A stretch of DNA of 64,000 nt from assembly GCA_030765065.1 (NCBI GenBank), contig CM060981.1, positions 228,539,152 to 228,603,151 on the forward strand, written 5' to 3'. The position numbers and the translations under genes are program-made. Each line of letters starts with the position of its first letter. Within the stretch, counting starts at the first letter, position 1. The DNA comes from Deroplatys truncata (taxonomy: Eukaryota; Arthropoda; Insecta; Mantodea; Mantidae). This document shows positions 11,660 to 23,564 of the stretch, one piece after another. Below the pieces are notes generated by a model that saw only the letters and a program-made list of their open reading frames with translations, made no database searches and had not been told where the DNA came from.

Positions 11660-12080
11660 CTGTTTTTACTTTCTCTACCACGTACATAGCAAGTAGAGAA
11701 GGTACTGCATGTCTATATTAAAATTTTATTAAGTGGTCTTTGTCTGTGTTCTGTAAACAACATAACCCAAAAATGAAAAGTCGGAAAAATACCAAACTTG
11801 GTATTTATGTTTAGTATCTTTAAAAGATGCGACACGAAGATTTACAGGAAGTCCCACACTCCAGCTACCCTTTACTTGGAACATTTTTAAATGTTTTGTT
11901 TTCTCTAAAATGGTTCCAATAATTTTCATTAAAATGTTACATATTAAATATATTTACATGACAAATAGAACATATATTTTGAATGCTCTGGGAATAGCCT
12001 GTGAAGTCTTCTTCATTCAAAAGTGAAACATTTGACTTCAAAAAATGTTTTGTAACGTTGTGACCACTTCTTTAAAGTGC
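11660..12080 (-). repeat. ACTTTCTCTAC-family repeat, truncated
   Basis: The 3' end is intact at about 11665-11700 (TACTTTCTCTACCACGTACA, then AGTAGAGAAGGTA). Internal landmarks follow: GAAAAGTCGGAAAAATACCA, and the complement of the CCATGTAAAGGGTAG region at about 11868. Similarity fades at about 12080, so the 5' half is missing. The CA tract normally at the centre is reduced. Confidence 0.65.
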
Positions 12081-12405
12081 TACCATGGCGTAATTATCGT
12101 TCCGTACTGTTTAACATCTACGGAAATTAATTATGGGATTAAAGTGTGCTAAAAAGAAAACCGGGATCTAACAGGTACAAATCAGGAAATATTATTTGGA
12201 AGAAATTTCTAAAATGAACAACCTTCTTTCTTTAATATTTATTCCTGATGTTACAATTCTAATGTCTTTGCCTTGTAATGTTTTAAATGCACAATTTTCA
12301 AAACACAACGTCCATGCGTAACAAAACTCTTTGCAGCCATTGTTCTTACAATTTCATAGAAATTACCTACATTCTTATTTATGATTCTTCTCATTTTTTA
12401 CATAT

Positions 12406-13145
12406 TGTCACGTATATAGTTGCAGACAGCAAGATAATTTTTCAGAGATTTGAAACTTTATTATATTGGGCAAACTCTTACATTTTTAAACGTTTAGTTA
12501 TTTTTATATTTCATGATCTTTCTTGACTTGGGATTGTAGTTGAAGCTAACTTATAACAGGAAACTGTAGTCTGCCACCTCCCTTGGTATTTCAAAGTGAT
12601 TTCACCATGCCATCATTTCCTTAGGAGTATGTGCCTTTCTGCACATCATCCGATGGATCACATGATTCTTAGGAAATCCTGAGCCCACGCACTTTCAGGG
12701 CGGCGGCACACCATACTTGGTAATGCTCATGGCATGACTGTCGAGACCCCCCTTGGCAGTGACTTTTTTATAAGCAACTGCAGACCCTTGCTGGGGGTCG
12801 TTCTCATTCTGAGCTCGTCAGCAGTCCATGCTGCTGGACCTGCAACAAGATCCCATTAGGGGAAGTCACAATATCTTATGTGATATTTAAAGATCACATC
12901 ATGTTATGTTATGTATGTTGAGTCTTCAGTCATTTCAAGATCGAATGTTAAGTCCCTTCAGGACTGGATTGTTAAATACATAACTGGTCTCTTCAAGACC
13001 CAAAGCCGGGAACTGAAGCCCAGCATCGTCATGTTCTAGTTAATACAATAAAATGGGCCACCAGGAAACATTGCGGGTTGTTTGTTCTACTATCTACCTT
13101 CAACTTAAGCCACGTTCCCCAGTCACAACCCCTAAGGTTGCGACA
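12406..13145. mobile_element. solo LTR (gypsy-type), ATAT target
   Basis: A 740-bp segment begins TGTCACGTATATAG and ends GGTTGCGACA. It is bounded by the 4-bp direct repeat ATAT at 12402-12405 and 13146-13149. TG...CA termini plus a 4-bp duplication and no internal gag-pol are the hallmarks of a solo LTR left by LTR-LTR recombination. Four base pairs and TATA-like targets fit the gypsy/Ty3 group. An AATAAA lies near 13047. The strand cannot be set with confidence. Two other ATAT-flanked solo LTRs occur at 43941 and 53622. Confidence 0.65.
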
Positions 13146-13149
13146 ATAT

Positions 13150-14530
13150 ATAAATTTCTACAACAATGACGTTTACACAAAGCTTTGAAACTTAACAATC
13201 TATTAAAGTTCTATCCCTCATTTAGCAAACAAATTGCCTTTGCAATTTAAATGTTCTCTTTTTTTAGTTTTCTCTGCACTTGTTAGTATCGTTATGAACT
13301 GAATTTTGATGTTTACTCGCCCAATGTATTGGAATATGAATATAGACAAAGGTCGAAGCATAACACACTTATAAGCCGAAGATTCTCCTAACCGCGTGCT
13401 ACCACTGACAGGTTTCTTCGGCATCTGACTGTCGTCTCTCTGTTCTAATTGGCTCGCTCCCCAAGAGGAAGGCGAGTAGTTCCTCTTCTTGCCACTTTAG
13501 TGCTGCCGCCCTATGTTTGGCAGAATCATCAGCCAATATCGTGATCCAGGGAGCTTCACTTCACTGTCCCCGTGATCACATAGCGATGGATGCTGCACTG
13601 GTCGATATTATCGTCTCAGATGAATAACTTGTGGCGGGGGAGTTTCTGTTTCAATAATGGTGGAAGTTGTCCTAATATTTTAGTACCATCATACTGAATA
13701 TTCCCAAAGGTTTTGGATTGTTATTGGAAGGTAATCCCTAAGAGAAAAAGGAATAATGGGGTAAAATTACTGATATAAAGAATTGAATTATTTGATTTTA
13801 TCATACTGCAAATAACTGCTACAATTAGTATGTTTGCTTGCACAGTAGACCTGAAAACATAATAAATTGTTTCTGTTTCAATTTTACGTTGTACAAATTT
13901 TTCCTACATACAATAATTATAAATTCTTTCGTTTTGTGACGTTTTTTATACGAGTAGAAGTAATGAAAACAGAATATTTATTCAGCTTACCAAAATATGT
14001 AATAAAATTTAGAATAGGCCGAAAACATTACCCTTGAGCATTTGTCGGAAAGCTCGCTTAAGCCGGATCGCGATTTAGTTCTTGCTGGCCGTTCTGCTCT
14101 GTTCGGCGTTTCCTTGTACTTTCTCTCTTCGTCGCCACGGGAGTCCTGTCCATTCACTCTACAGAAGGAGGGCTGGCATCGCTGACGTGACTTCCTTCGA
14201 CCAATTGTAGGGCACGGACAACCGGTAATGTTGTTCTACCATGCTCTACCGGTGATGACATTAACTTCTATCTATATCACTGCTAGTACATCTAATATCG
14301 TCGCATATTACAGCCGCTGGCTCAAAAGTAACTTTGTTTAATCTGTTAAGTGATGGACAAAAACACACAATACAAAAAAACACTTTAAAACACACAGTTT
14401 ATATTATATAATTTTTGTGACATCAGCAATTTCCTAAATTAATAGTTCGGATTCTTCAATGCATAACCATTTTTTTTAAAATTCTGTCGATTTTTAGTAG
14501 TTTCTCATGATTCCACTGAAACAGTATGGA
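13150..14530. other. unassigned DNA
   Basis: About 13430-13640 and 14040-14240 are richer in GC than the surrounding AT-rich sequence but contain no open frame or motif I recognise. Nothing else is seen. Confidence 0.35.
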
Positions 14531-14539
14531 ATTTTAAGG

Positions 14540-14745
14540 TCAGTATATATCGTCCAGTTCTTAAACATTTGATATCACTGTTCCCTTTCTAATGTCATCG
14601 AAATGTGTAAAGGTTTATCTCGAATAAATGAGGTAGATAGGAAAATAAAATTTCGTAGGAATAGATTGTATACCCACTAATAAGCGATAAGGGTAGATAA
14701 TTCATGTAAATGTAACGCAGATTTTTTTATTTTCCTTTATAATAT
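14540..14745 (-). repeat. ACTTTCTCTAC-family repeat, 5' portion only
   Basis: This matches the 5' third of the family in reverse: TCTTAAACATTTGATATCACT, CCACTAATAAGCGATA and the complement of ACATTCACATGA at about 14700. The remainder of the family consensus is absent. Confidence 0.5.
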
Positions 14746-14890
14746 AGGGTAGACCGAATGATATGTTTAAGACTTCATCTAACTAAGAGAGAGAATTAAT
14801 TACACAATTATTTAGCTTCATTTTCAACCGTTTAAAATCGGTTCATGAAAAGCGTTAACGGGGACCAAAACGAGAACAATAAAGTTAAAC

Positions 14891-16130
14891 TATCACAAGT
14901 GTCCTATCTTGAACTTAAAACATGTTCTATAAATAACAGAGGCTTAATTTTTTTTATTTTGGAAGATAATTAATGTCATTACGTTTGGAAGACAACATAG
15001 TTAAGTGACCGCTGCGTATACGGTTGACCCAATTTTCAATGACAGAAGAACGTAACTTAGGCCTAACTTCACGAATAACACGCGTGATGTTATTCATAAG
15101 ATTATTTACTGTTTCTGGCTTTTTGAATAAACTCGAGATTTAACATAACCCTAGAAGAAGTAATCCAACGGCGTTAAATCACATGACCTCGGGGGCCAGT
15201 TAACATCACCATCACGGGAAATGATGAAACCTCTGAACTTCTTCAAAAGATCGATTGTTTCGAGAGCAGTATGACATGTGGCACCATCTTGCTGGAACCA
15301 GATGTTTCTGAGATCCATACCATCCAATTGAGGCCAAAAATAGTCCCTTATAAGAGCGCGGTATCTTTCTCCATTGACAGTTAGAGCTTCTCCATCTTCA
15401 TCTTGGAAAAAATATGGACCAATGATTCCACCATACCAAAATCCACACCACACAGTAATCTTTTGGGAATGAAGTGGTCGTTCTTGAATCTACATTTGGT
15501 TGTGATTGCTCCAATAGCGGCAATTTTGTTTGTTAACACAACCATCCATCCAAAAGTGGGCTTCCTCTCTGAATACAAAAATCCGGGTCAGCTTCAAATT
15601 GCTCCATAGCCCAGTCAGCGAATACGCGGCGCAACCTATGGTCGTTGGGCTTTAATTCTTGAGTTAACATCATTTTGTAAGCGTAAAACTTCAAATTCAG
15701 ATGCAGAATTCGCCAAGTTGTGGTCGGCGAAAGCCCCAATTCTTGCGCTCGACGAGCAACTGTTTTGTTTCCGTTCTCGCGTACACTCTCACGAACGGTG
15801 CCTATGTTTTCGTTGGAGCGATTACGTTGAATACGTACAGGCGTTCTTTGATCGCTGATAGAGCCACTTCTTTCAAATTTATCGATCAAACGCCGAATCG
15901 TTCTCTCGCAGGGACGATTATGCACACCGTAAACTTCACGCAATACACGGAAGGTTTGGCGAACAGGTGTTACGTTTTGAAAATACATTTTCACAATTTC
16001 TATGCTCTGCTAAATGCTGTAACTTTTGTCAATAACAACTGCAACCACACGAAAAAAAGGACTTATGTAACTCAATAACAATAGTAGCTATCACATGTTC
16101 AAGATAGACCATTCTTGTTGAAAGATCCTG
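14891..16130 (-). mobile_element. mariner-like transposon, DD41D-type, copy 1
   Basis: The right end reads CAGGATCTTTCAACAAGAAT on the minus strand and abuts TA at 16131-16132. The left end retains only the inner part of the inverted repeat (AAGTGTCCTATCTTGAAC from about 14897) and has lost or mutated the outermost bases. The length of about 1.24 kb is normal. A better-preserved copy lies at 38386-39638, and its ends clarify this one. Confidence 0.8.
14979..16020 (-). pseudogene. mariner-like transposase pseudogene (DD41D type)
   Basis: The N-terminal half (15533-15994) has a paired-like HTH (RPCERTIRRLIDKFERSGS) and the linker ELGLSPTTTWRILH. The catalytic half (15151-15453) has VNGERYRALI, the second Asp in WFQQDGATCHTA and the third in CDLTPLDYF. 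Forty residues separate these two Asp. Comparison with copy 2 shows one codon lost in this copy, giving 41 in the ancestor. That is the DD41D spacing reported for rosa-like mariner relatives. The first Asp region (FSDEAHF in copy 2) is destroyed at a frameshift near 15545. Stops after LDYFF and a broken start confirm it is dead. Confidence 0.8.
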
Positions 16131-16454
16131 TACATGTATTTAAATATCAGCGTTCTCAATTAAGAGAGTTTTTGCTGGGTTGTGGAAACGAGAAAGAGGA
16201 ATTTGTAAGTTTTTAAAATTGTTACTCCGTCTCCATATAGATATACTAGATACATATTTTGCATATTAAGCTCCTCACTGTAGCAATTATTCTAGGAGGC
16301 TGTGCTATGAGCCTTCGGAGTTCCCTCTAGTCGCAAGTTCGGATATACCAATGTGTATGCGGATACCCTCAGATTCATTGAGCGTTTGTTCTTTTAGTGA
16401 AGGCACTTGTAGTGTGTTTATATGCAGCTCAAAACTGGCTATTGCTTCATAAAA

Positions 16455-16850
16455 CCTGATGCGATACATTCACAAACTCTCTCCCTATTATTAATTAGTG
16501 GATATACAAACTATTCCTACTAAAGCTTATTGTATCTGCTTCATTTTAATCCAAATAAATATTTGCAGAAATAGCTGCATTACGCTTTTCGTTATAGACA
16601 CAAAGGGAATGAATGTTGACAGAACTTGAACAGAATGCCAAGTCATGAATAACAATTCCAACCACTGATAACGGATATCTCGGAAATGGTTGATGCCACA
16701 AAAAACTATTTCAAATAAATTATGTGTTTTCAGAAAATAAATTTCGAAAACTCTTCCATGTAAAGGGTAGTTTGGTCATAAAAATCTTTGGAAGACGCTG
16801 ACCCTAAATTTTTGTTTGTTATTTATCCGGCTTTCCGTTTCTGAGTTACT

Positions 16851-16922
<72 letters not shown>

Positions 16923-17060
16923 GAATATTTTTCTAAAGATGCTCTTTTTGGATTCAGGTGCTTCATAACACGTATTTTCAGTGAAATCTCGGTATCGAAC
17001 TTTTGGATGGAATACAATACTTCCCCTACTTATCTGCAGTACTAGAGAAAGTAATAACAA
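16455..17060 (+). repeat. ACTTTCTCTAC-family repeat, shortened copy
   Basis: The 5' end is CTGATGCGATACATTCAC at 16455. Then come AAATAGCTGCATTACG, CCATGTAAAGGGTAGTTTGG (16757) and the CA/TA microsatellite, followed by GGATTCAGG, GTGAAATCTCGGTATCGAAC and the end palindrome CTACTTATCTGCAGTACTAGAG (broken for length; about 17025-17055). The microsatellite occupies the same internal position as the shorter CA tract of other copies but is greatly expanded. Confidence 0.75.
16853..16922. repeat. (CA)n(TA)n microsatellite
   Basis: About 46 bp of nearly pure CA repeat with one CG interruption, followed directly by about 24 bp of TA repeat. It sits inside an ACTTTCTCTAC-family copy. Confidence 0.95.
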
Positions 17061-17645
17061 TACCAAGAACTACAAAGAACAGAAAAAAGCGACTTAACAG
17101 AGAACAACAAATAACTTCAGTTTACGCTATTAATAATGGAATGGCGCTTGTTATGGCACTTTCGCTAAGGGAATCGGAAATATTAATGGATCTGCGCTTG
17201 GAAAACGTTTACTCTATCAGATTTTCGCGTTAGCTAATCTCATTATATTTTCTAAATTAGAAGCAGGTGGAAAAATAGCATTGGTAAGTTACAAACAAAT
17301 GACGTCGCGATGCGCAATAATCGACCTAACACATTGCAATCGATATGCATTCCCGGTCTCATTGTTCGCGATGGTGAACCAAAATGATGCTAGATTGCTT
17401 CTCTTTCCCGTTCTGGTTTGTGTTATCGGGTTATTTTACTCGTGGAAATTTGCCTTTTTATTACGTATTCCCTTTTTTATACAATTCTTGATCGGCGGAA
17501 AATGACGCCTTTTATTGTGACTGAAGTCTCGTGACGTCAGAAAAATGTATGCAAAAACGTATGGAATATATATTGTAACTTTTTGTGCATTTTTATCAAT
17601 ATACAAATAGAAGCAAAACAACAGAAATACTTTTATGATTGCAAT
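17060..17645. other. unassigned DNA
   Basis: Short open frames here (17003-17233 and 17281-17505 on the plus strand) show no recognisable domain. The second is hydrophobic only because it is T-rich. No repeat family is recognised. Confidence 0.35.
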
Positions 17646-17649
17646 AAAT

Positions 17650-19510
17650 ACTAAACATAAATTTAAAATCTAATTTGTCCCATTTTATTTCTTATTTACC
17701 ATCTCTCCATCTCTTCACCCTGTTAGATTCTAATAAACAATGACGTATTTCTTCGTGCTTCCCAAACACAACGCATCTTTTCCCATTATCTCCGCTTAAA
17801 TCCATTCAAAATAATGCTCCTGATAGCATCCATGCAAATCTTTCCCTTCCATCTATATTACAGTAATCCATGTATTTCTCCCTCCCCAATCCTTTTTAAT
17901 TATTTTACATAATTTTAAAGAACTCTTATTTCTAAAACTTGCCCAAATATCTCCATTTCCTTGCTAACTTCCCTCCAAATCCCTACTTCACTATGGTCTC
18001 CAAATTTCCAAGGCTCCCCCATTCCAAATTCTTGTAAAATTTCCTATACTTCACCCATCCATCAGTTGGTTAAAGTATTGGAATTTACATTTTACTTGGA
18101 TCAAAGCTCATTCAGGTTTCATTGGGAATAAATTCACTGACAAATTAGCCAAGGAAACAGCTCTTGAAAACAACATTGTTCCTAACATATGATGAGCAAT
18201 CTAGAACTTCAGTCGTCAGCAAAATTAAGGAGGAAGGGCTTGATGGATGACAATGCCAGTGGACCAGCACAACCATAGGCCCTATATGCAGAACGTTTAT
18301 TGCATATTTTACCCAAAGAATCCCAATCAATCCAGCATTAACAGCAATTATTAGCGGACATGAGAAAACCAATGCATACCTGTACAAGATATCAATAATA
18401 GACGACCCATGTCTACCAGAAGAAAGGACACTACGACACCTTATCTAGAGATGTCCAAAGGTGCAAAAGGAAAAGGATGACCTGAAGCATGCTATAGAAC
18501 TACAGAAAACCAAATGGCCAGTGACACAAGAGCTTCTAATAAACAGATACCTAAGACGTTTTAACACACTTGTCAAAACAATAGAATTTGATGTCCTAAA
18601 GTGAACTCCCAATGTAAAAATGTAAATCGACGTGCTTCATGTATAGAGCAGACTATATTAATGGAGGAAAATTGCACTAATCACCTTTAAGTGATGTAAT
18701 ATAAAAATAGTATGTAGTATTACGTTTCGTAATGTAGCATACTCAATAAATAAATAAATAAATAAATAAATAAACATAAAAACTTCACTTTTCCAACAGC
18801 TATTTTTATTACTTGCATTTGAAATTTCATACACTCCTTTAAAACATTATGATCCTCTAATTTCAAAATCCTGTACCAATGTTTTAAAATTCTCTCCGTC
18901 ACCAAAACCTTCCTCCCTACCCTTCCCAACCCAGCCAATACACACACTTCGGTGAAGCTTTAGGTAATCCCATTATCCCTGTACAATACATTTTGTGAAT
19001 TAAGTATATTTTCAATCATGCCTTTGAAGGTACCCACTCTTCCCTCCATATAATATTGTTGATTCCACTGCTGCTTCATACAATTTCTCTGACACATTTG
19101 AAACATTATTCAAACATATTGTAATTATTTCTCTTTTGGCTACCTCACCCTTAAGGATAACATCTTTCTTTGTTGTTTCCAACTTACTCTACTATATAAC
19201 CTCAGTCCCAAATAATCAAATTCTGTAACCACTTCCAGAGACTCCCTTTTCAAAAATCATCTTTTAAATTTGCCTCACTTTTTAAACACTAACATTTTCT
19301 ACTTCCGAACATTTACTCTTAAACTGCATTCGGCACAAAATCTACCTATTTCGTTTATTACTCGTTGCAATCCAATTACTATAAGAACTTCAGCTATTAA
19401 AGAAGGCGTGTTCACTTTGTAAACTTCTGTGCAGCCTGAAATCTGCCTCTCTGACAAACACTACCATGCATCCTGCCTCCCCTACCCTCTCGTCGTTATC
19501 CCACTGAACC
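17650..19510 (-). pseudogene. LINE reverse-transcriptase C-terminal region (antisense)
   Basis: On the minus strand, 18790-19510 reads as a decayed non-LTR reverse transcriptase: RVINEIGRFCAECSL, KSKMLVFKK, VVTEFDYLGL, then the C-terminal VCVLAGLGRVGRKVL and LKHWYRILKLEDHN. After the insert at 18055-18781 it resumes with EFGMGEPWKFGDHSEVGIW (about 17960-18040), a typical downstream segment of such proteins. Stops and frameshifts are frequent. The Pyr-rich plus strand (TTCCCTCC...) is just the complement of this purine-rich coding strand. The nested insertion splits it cleanly, with a 7-bp duplication. Confidence 0.6.
18055..18781 (+). mobile_element. 5'-truncated LINE with RNase H-like domain
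   Basis: Plus-strand frames encode WIKAHSGFIGNKFTDKLAKE, a core RNase H motif set (WVPGHxGIxGNExAD-like). They continue through QCQWTSTT and TAIISGHEKTNAYLY to a zinc-knuckle-like, Cys-containing C-terminus (HLI-stop-RCPKV) and a stop at about 18602. The 3' UTR ends in an ATAA repeat tail (18746-18773). The direct repeat ACTTCAC at 18048-18054 and 18782-18788 brackets it, and the antisense LINE on either side is continuous without it. The family is jockey/I/R1-like. Stops show it is inactive. Confidence 0.7.
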
Positions 19511-19519
19511 CTTCCACAA

Positions 19520-19920
19520 CATTATAATGCATTAGGAAGATGAGTCAAGCAGACAAAACATTCTACCGGTTGTGCTATAACCGCAACGCTCTCCCAACCA
19601 CGCTTCGATGAAGAGGCCGTGACTACCCTAGATCCCTCTAGCAGCTGAAACAGACGCTGAGTTAACAGCTTGAGTTGTGTGTAACCCCGTGTTACAACAG
19701 TGGTAAGCCTCAGTTAAAGGCGCAGTCCGCACTAAAACCCTTATCATAGATAATCCCACGAGAGGTTACGTATTTATTAAGACTATTGCATGAATTAAGT
19801 ACAACATATTATATAAAGACCACTGTTGTTTAAAATCAAAACACCATTATGTCAGCTGTCAGATTCATTTCATACCGACATACTAAATGAATGAACAATC
19901 GAATATGTTACAGAATACTA
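19520..19920. other. unassigned DNA
   Basis: No coding frame is seen. A segment near 19560-19700 has tRNA-like and GC-richer character (TGTGCTATAACCGCAACGCT) and may be an old SINE remnant, but boxes and ends cannot be shown. Confidence 0.25.
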
Positions 19921-19924
19921 ACAA

Positions 19925-20500
19925 ATACTACCAAGTGAGAAAGAGAAAATATGATAGGACAGGACGGACGGGGCACCTAGAACCACGATCCTCAATTAAT
20001 ATTTTGTGCACACACCCCTGGGAGGAATAGATGAGGTGAGGAAACAGGAGACGTGTGGGCTTTGGAGATGCCGGTGGAAGTCGACAGAGACGCGCAGAGT
20101 TCCCTAATAGTTCCAGACCTGACCACCCGGCCACGGGATGCTGGTTCGGAGACGTCCCTCTAGTGGGACCGGGGAAAACAAGATCTAGCAGTGAAAGCTC
20201 TACCAGCTTCCCTCTAGCAGGGCCGAGAAGAAGTTCCAAATAGCACGCCTCTGCGCCGTTTACCCGACACCGACCAACCACAGCCCCGGAGTCAACCTGA
20301 AGCATGAAAGGGAAATTAAATGAGAGGACATGGGAGAGAAAGGAAATCCATGGTAGAATACATCACTCTAGCATTCGCCATGTGCCAATCACGGAAAACC
20401 CATAGTCAGAGTAGGCGGTCACCTGTATTGAACCCGGAACCTCCCAAATGTGAGCCTTACACGTTGCCACGGAGCCATCTCGCTCATTCAGAAAATAGTT
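19925..20500 (-). mobile_element. long tRNA-derived SINE
   Basis: Read on the minus strand the head starts near 20500 with GAGCGAGATGGCTCCGTGGC (A box), then a B box GGTTCCGGGTTCAATAC near 20430. A long CpG-rich body of more than 400 bp runs to about 19925. The 125-codon minus-strand frame (19928-20305) lies in this body and has no recognisable domain, so I treat it as noncoding. Related heads are at 25311 and 43785-43920. Confidence 0.65.
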
Positions 20501-21152
20501 AACCTGAAAACTAAGATGAGTTACAATCAGAATACGTTTGCCCACTTCCCTCTGCTTTCTTTTATATATACTGAATGGCAGCAAATAAAAGATGAATATT
20601 TTAAAGTAATTAGTTTTAACTTAAGATACAATACGTTTTGCAGAAGATTAAGCCATATTTGCTGTTACAGAGGATGATCTTCAGAAACCCATTGTAGAAT
20701 TAGGTAAAATAGAGAAAAGTATAATTTAACCTTTCACATACAAAAACCAAAACATTGACATTCTAAGGGACAAATAATGTAAAATGTATAACAGAACTAA
20801 ATAATAAAATTATAGATCAGATCACCAGTTTCAATTTTCTGGGCGTCAGTATTTCTTGTGAACACAGGAAAGCCATAGTCACAAAATTAAATAAATTCCA
20901 AGCGATCTGCGGAGCCATCAGAAGAACACTAAAGTATCAATCAAGAATTATACAATTATAGCTATACAAAACACATGATGGTACCAGTCGTTTGTTACGG
21001 AACTGAATATTGGACCGTAAGCAGACAGGAGAGAGTCTGTTTACGATCTGCTAATAGTGGTCTGAGGAAATTAAATTCTTAAGACTACTGGCTGGATATA
21101 GATTAATAGATCAGAAGAGAAATGTAGAAATAAGAGAGGAACTACAAATATA

Positions 21153-23040
21153 CAGGAAGGTGACCTACATATAATCATTGTTTTAAGCTATGAAGGATCA
21201 CATTATTTTTGGAGTGTTTTCCTTAATAATTTTTTCCCATAAATCTTTACGTTCTTGAGATAATTAATACTTTATTTTGCACAATATTGTAACACAGAAA
21301 ATTTAACAGGTTCGCTTTACGTTTACCAGGTTAACTTTTAACTCTTCAGCATCTGCTGCTATGGCAACGAACAAATAAACACTTCCGGTTACAAATAAAC
21401 AGAAAACTATACGGGATTGTAATGTAACCTAAATATCATATGGAATATGGAGCTGAGAAAGCATTTACAATATTACACAACTTATTTATAGAGCCACTTA
21501 TTTATAAAGGTAAATAAAAGCTTGAGAACCCCAGTTACAAGATTATTCTTCCTTTCCTTGTGAATTATAAAACTCTGTGAATAATTAAAGGACAAGAATA
21601 GAACATCAATTGGAACTTCTTTTTAATGTTTAGTGAAATTGTTCAAAATGCGCATCCCTCGTCAACAAACATGCTTCACAGCATTTTCTCTAATTCTGCT
21701 GCAGTCTACGAAGTAGTACGTCATCGTTGTACGTTGTACTTGCTGCTCGAAGTGTTCTTTCTTGCAACGTTTAGACACTTCTGTAATGTATACGCGAGTT
21801 TTCATATCCCCCAAAGAAAAAAAATCGATTGGATTTAGATCCGGCGATCTTGGAGGCCACGTTATTGGTCTATTTCGAGCGATCCAGCGTTCTACGCAGG
21901 TGTTGCATAGATGGCCACAGACGGGTCTATTATGTGCGGAGGTTCGCCGTCATGTAATAGCCATGTATTATTTCACTGCCAGGGGATCATCCTCGCGCAG
22001 AACTGGTAACGTTTCTTGAAGGGACTGGAGATAGACGGCTGCTGTCAAAACCCAAGGAAGAATCCGCAGACCGTTTAATGTGATTTCTATGATTCCTGCC
22101 TAAACATTTACGGAAAATCTGTGCTGAAATCTGTTTTGTCTTATTGTATGTGGATTACTGTAAGCCCAGGTGTGTGCATATGGTAATTAGTTACTCCATT
22201 TCTCGTAAATGTTGCTTCTCCATTGCAAGAATTTTAAGGGGAAAGCCCCTTGCTTGTTGAAGAAACCATTCGTAAAATGCTACCCTTAGCGTATAATCTA
22301 CTTCAGAGAGATACTGGGCACGCTGTATATGATAAGGGGTAGCAATTCTTCTTTTAATGTTCTCAAAACAATCGCTGGGTTACGCTGGTAGTGCGAGCTA
22401 TACCACGAATGCTGCTTCCAGGATCTTATTCCATTAAGTGAAGGATTTACTCTTGTGCAACATATCTTTGACCGACTCCTTCTACATGAGGAGACACACT
22501 TCCTTTATCTAAAGCTCTTGACAAATGTCCTATGATGTGGTGTTCGTCTATTTGGAAATCTTTCTCAGTAATTCTTGACGCAGCTGCCGCATTACGATGT
22601 GTTTCATCGTAAATGAGTAGCCTTTCAAGATACTCGTCATTAGTAAAGTGAACCATTTTGTAGCTGATGATGTGTTGTTTCGAAAACATGCCATAAGCGC
22701 AGTAAACAATCGCTGAGGCGCGTTTCTTTCGACCTTGTGTTGTCGTAGATGTAGATTCAACTTCGACATTTCGAAAGATTATAATCATGGAAAGAGTGAA
22801 TTGTTTTAATTCAAAATATGTTTAAACGTGTAGAATATGTTTATCTTTCAATCTCATCTAAGAACTGTTTGAAAACGTATTTAACTTTTGTAAACTCTTA
22901 ATTTAAAATAGAATTAATATTAAGCAATTTTCGCTTTTTTACAAAAAATCTACCTTAAAACTGCACTAAGATTTTTGTCCTATTTGTTACAAAGAGTAAT
23001 TTTGTTAATGTATGATCATAGGTCACCTTCCACCCTCTAA
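21153..23040 (-). mobile_element. mariner-like element with DUF4817-type transposase
   Basis: The ends are inverted. The left starts CAGGAAGGTGACCTA after a TA (21151-21152). The right, read on the minus strand, has GAGGGTGGAAGGTGACCTAT at about 23018-23037. Exact right edge and target duplication are uncertain. The element lies inside a LINE. At about 1.9 kb it is longer than a minimal mariner, with a noncoding stretch of roughly 470 bp at the left end. Confidence 0.6.
21640..22656 (-). pseudogene. DUF4817-type mariner transposase pseudogene
   Basis: The ATG at 22656 begins MVHFTNDEYLERLLIYDETH, which matches the helical DUF4817 start found in a large group of insect IS630/Tc1-mariner transposases (family knowledge). 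Degraded downstream pieces include RGIARTTSVTQ, a Trp-Phe segment (FYEWFLQQ), LLHDGEPPHI where QHDGAPPH is usual, and near 21850 the antisense of WPPRSPDLNPIDFFLWG-type sequence. Many stops and frame changes show it is long dead. C-terminal limit is approximate. Confidence 0.65.
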
Positions 23041-23242
23041 TCTATACGAGCATATAGATAAATTAAGAACCGACTAGTATCAACATATAATGGGAATGCC
23101 AGATCGCAGGTTATCGAAAATCATATTCAATATGAGCCCCAAGATTACAGAAATAGATCTAGACCGTTTTTAAGATGGCATCTTAAAGTCGGAGAGGCTC
23201 AACGGCCTAATCCTTGTTGAAACAGGAGATAATCAGAACACA

Positions 23243-23400
23243 AGAAAGGCACAATTGTTGTTAACGTTTTGGCTTCTCAAATCAGAGGTCCTGGATTGGA
23301 TTCCCACCTCGGGCGGAGGAATTTTTGTTCAATTAGAATTTTTCCCGAAACTTCGCAGTGTCTGGAAGTATAATGTGGGATTGAATACACGTGTATTTCA
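23243..23400 (+). repeat. possible tRNA-derived SINE fragment
   Basis: A tRNA-like arrangement with a B-box-like GGATTGGATTCCCACC near 23290 follows an A-box-like TAACGTTTTGGCTT. It lies directly downstream of the LINE relic. No target duplication could be found, so this is tentative. Confidence 0.3.
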
Positions 23401-23564
23401 AGTTAGAAATTATTAAAAATTCCAGCAATAAAGAACCTATAGTCGCCGAATTGGTTTTGAAGTCAAAGCTCCCTATAAAAACTTAAAAGTTAATGAAGGC
23501 TATACAAGGGAAGAAACAAAACAAAAAAAAACAACAAAAAAGGATTAATTTCAGTCAGTTATTT

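Larger units (their letters stand above)
20815..23240 (+). pseudogene. LINE reverse transcriptase, split by a mariner
   Basis: Before the insert (20815-21152), frames encode FNFLGVSISCEH, TKLNKFQAICGAIRRTLKY and KFLRLLAGYRLIDQKRN, then EIREEL. After it (about 23045-23230), they encode the final segment including MSPKITEIDLDRF, related to the PQGYRNPGRPKKRW motif of the copy at 58860-59345. Together these form the C-terminal thumb and tail of an RTE/jockey-like reverse transcriptase. The order is the same as in the uninterrupted copy, so the element between 21153 and about 23040 inserted later. Several stops are present. Confidence 0.65.

Noticed and set aside
19928-20305. 125-codon minus-strand protein
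   Set aside because: It lies wholly in the body of a tRNA-derived SINE. GC-rich SINE bodies often stay open by chance.
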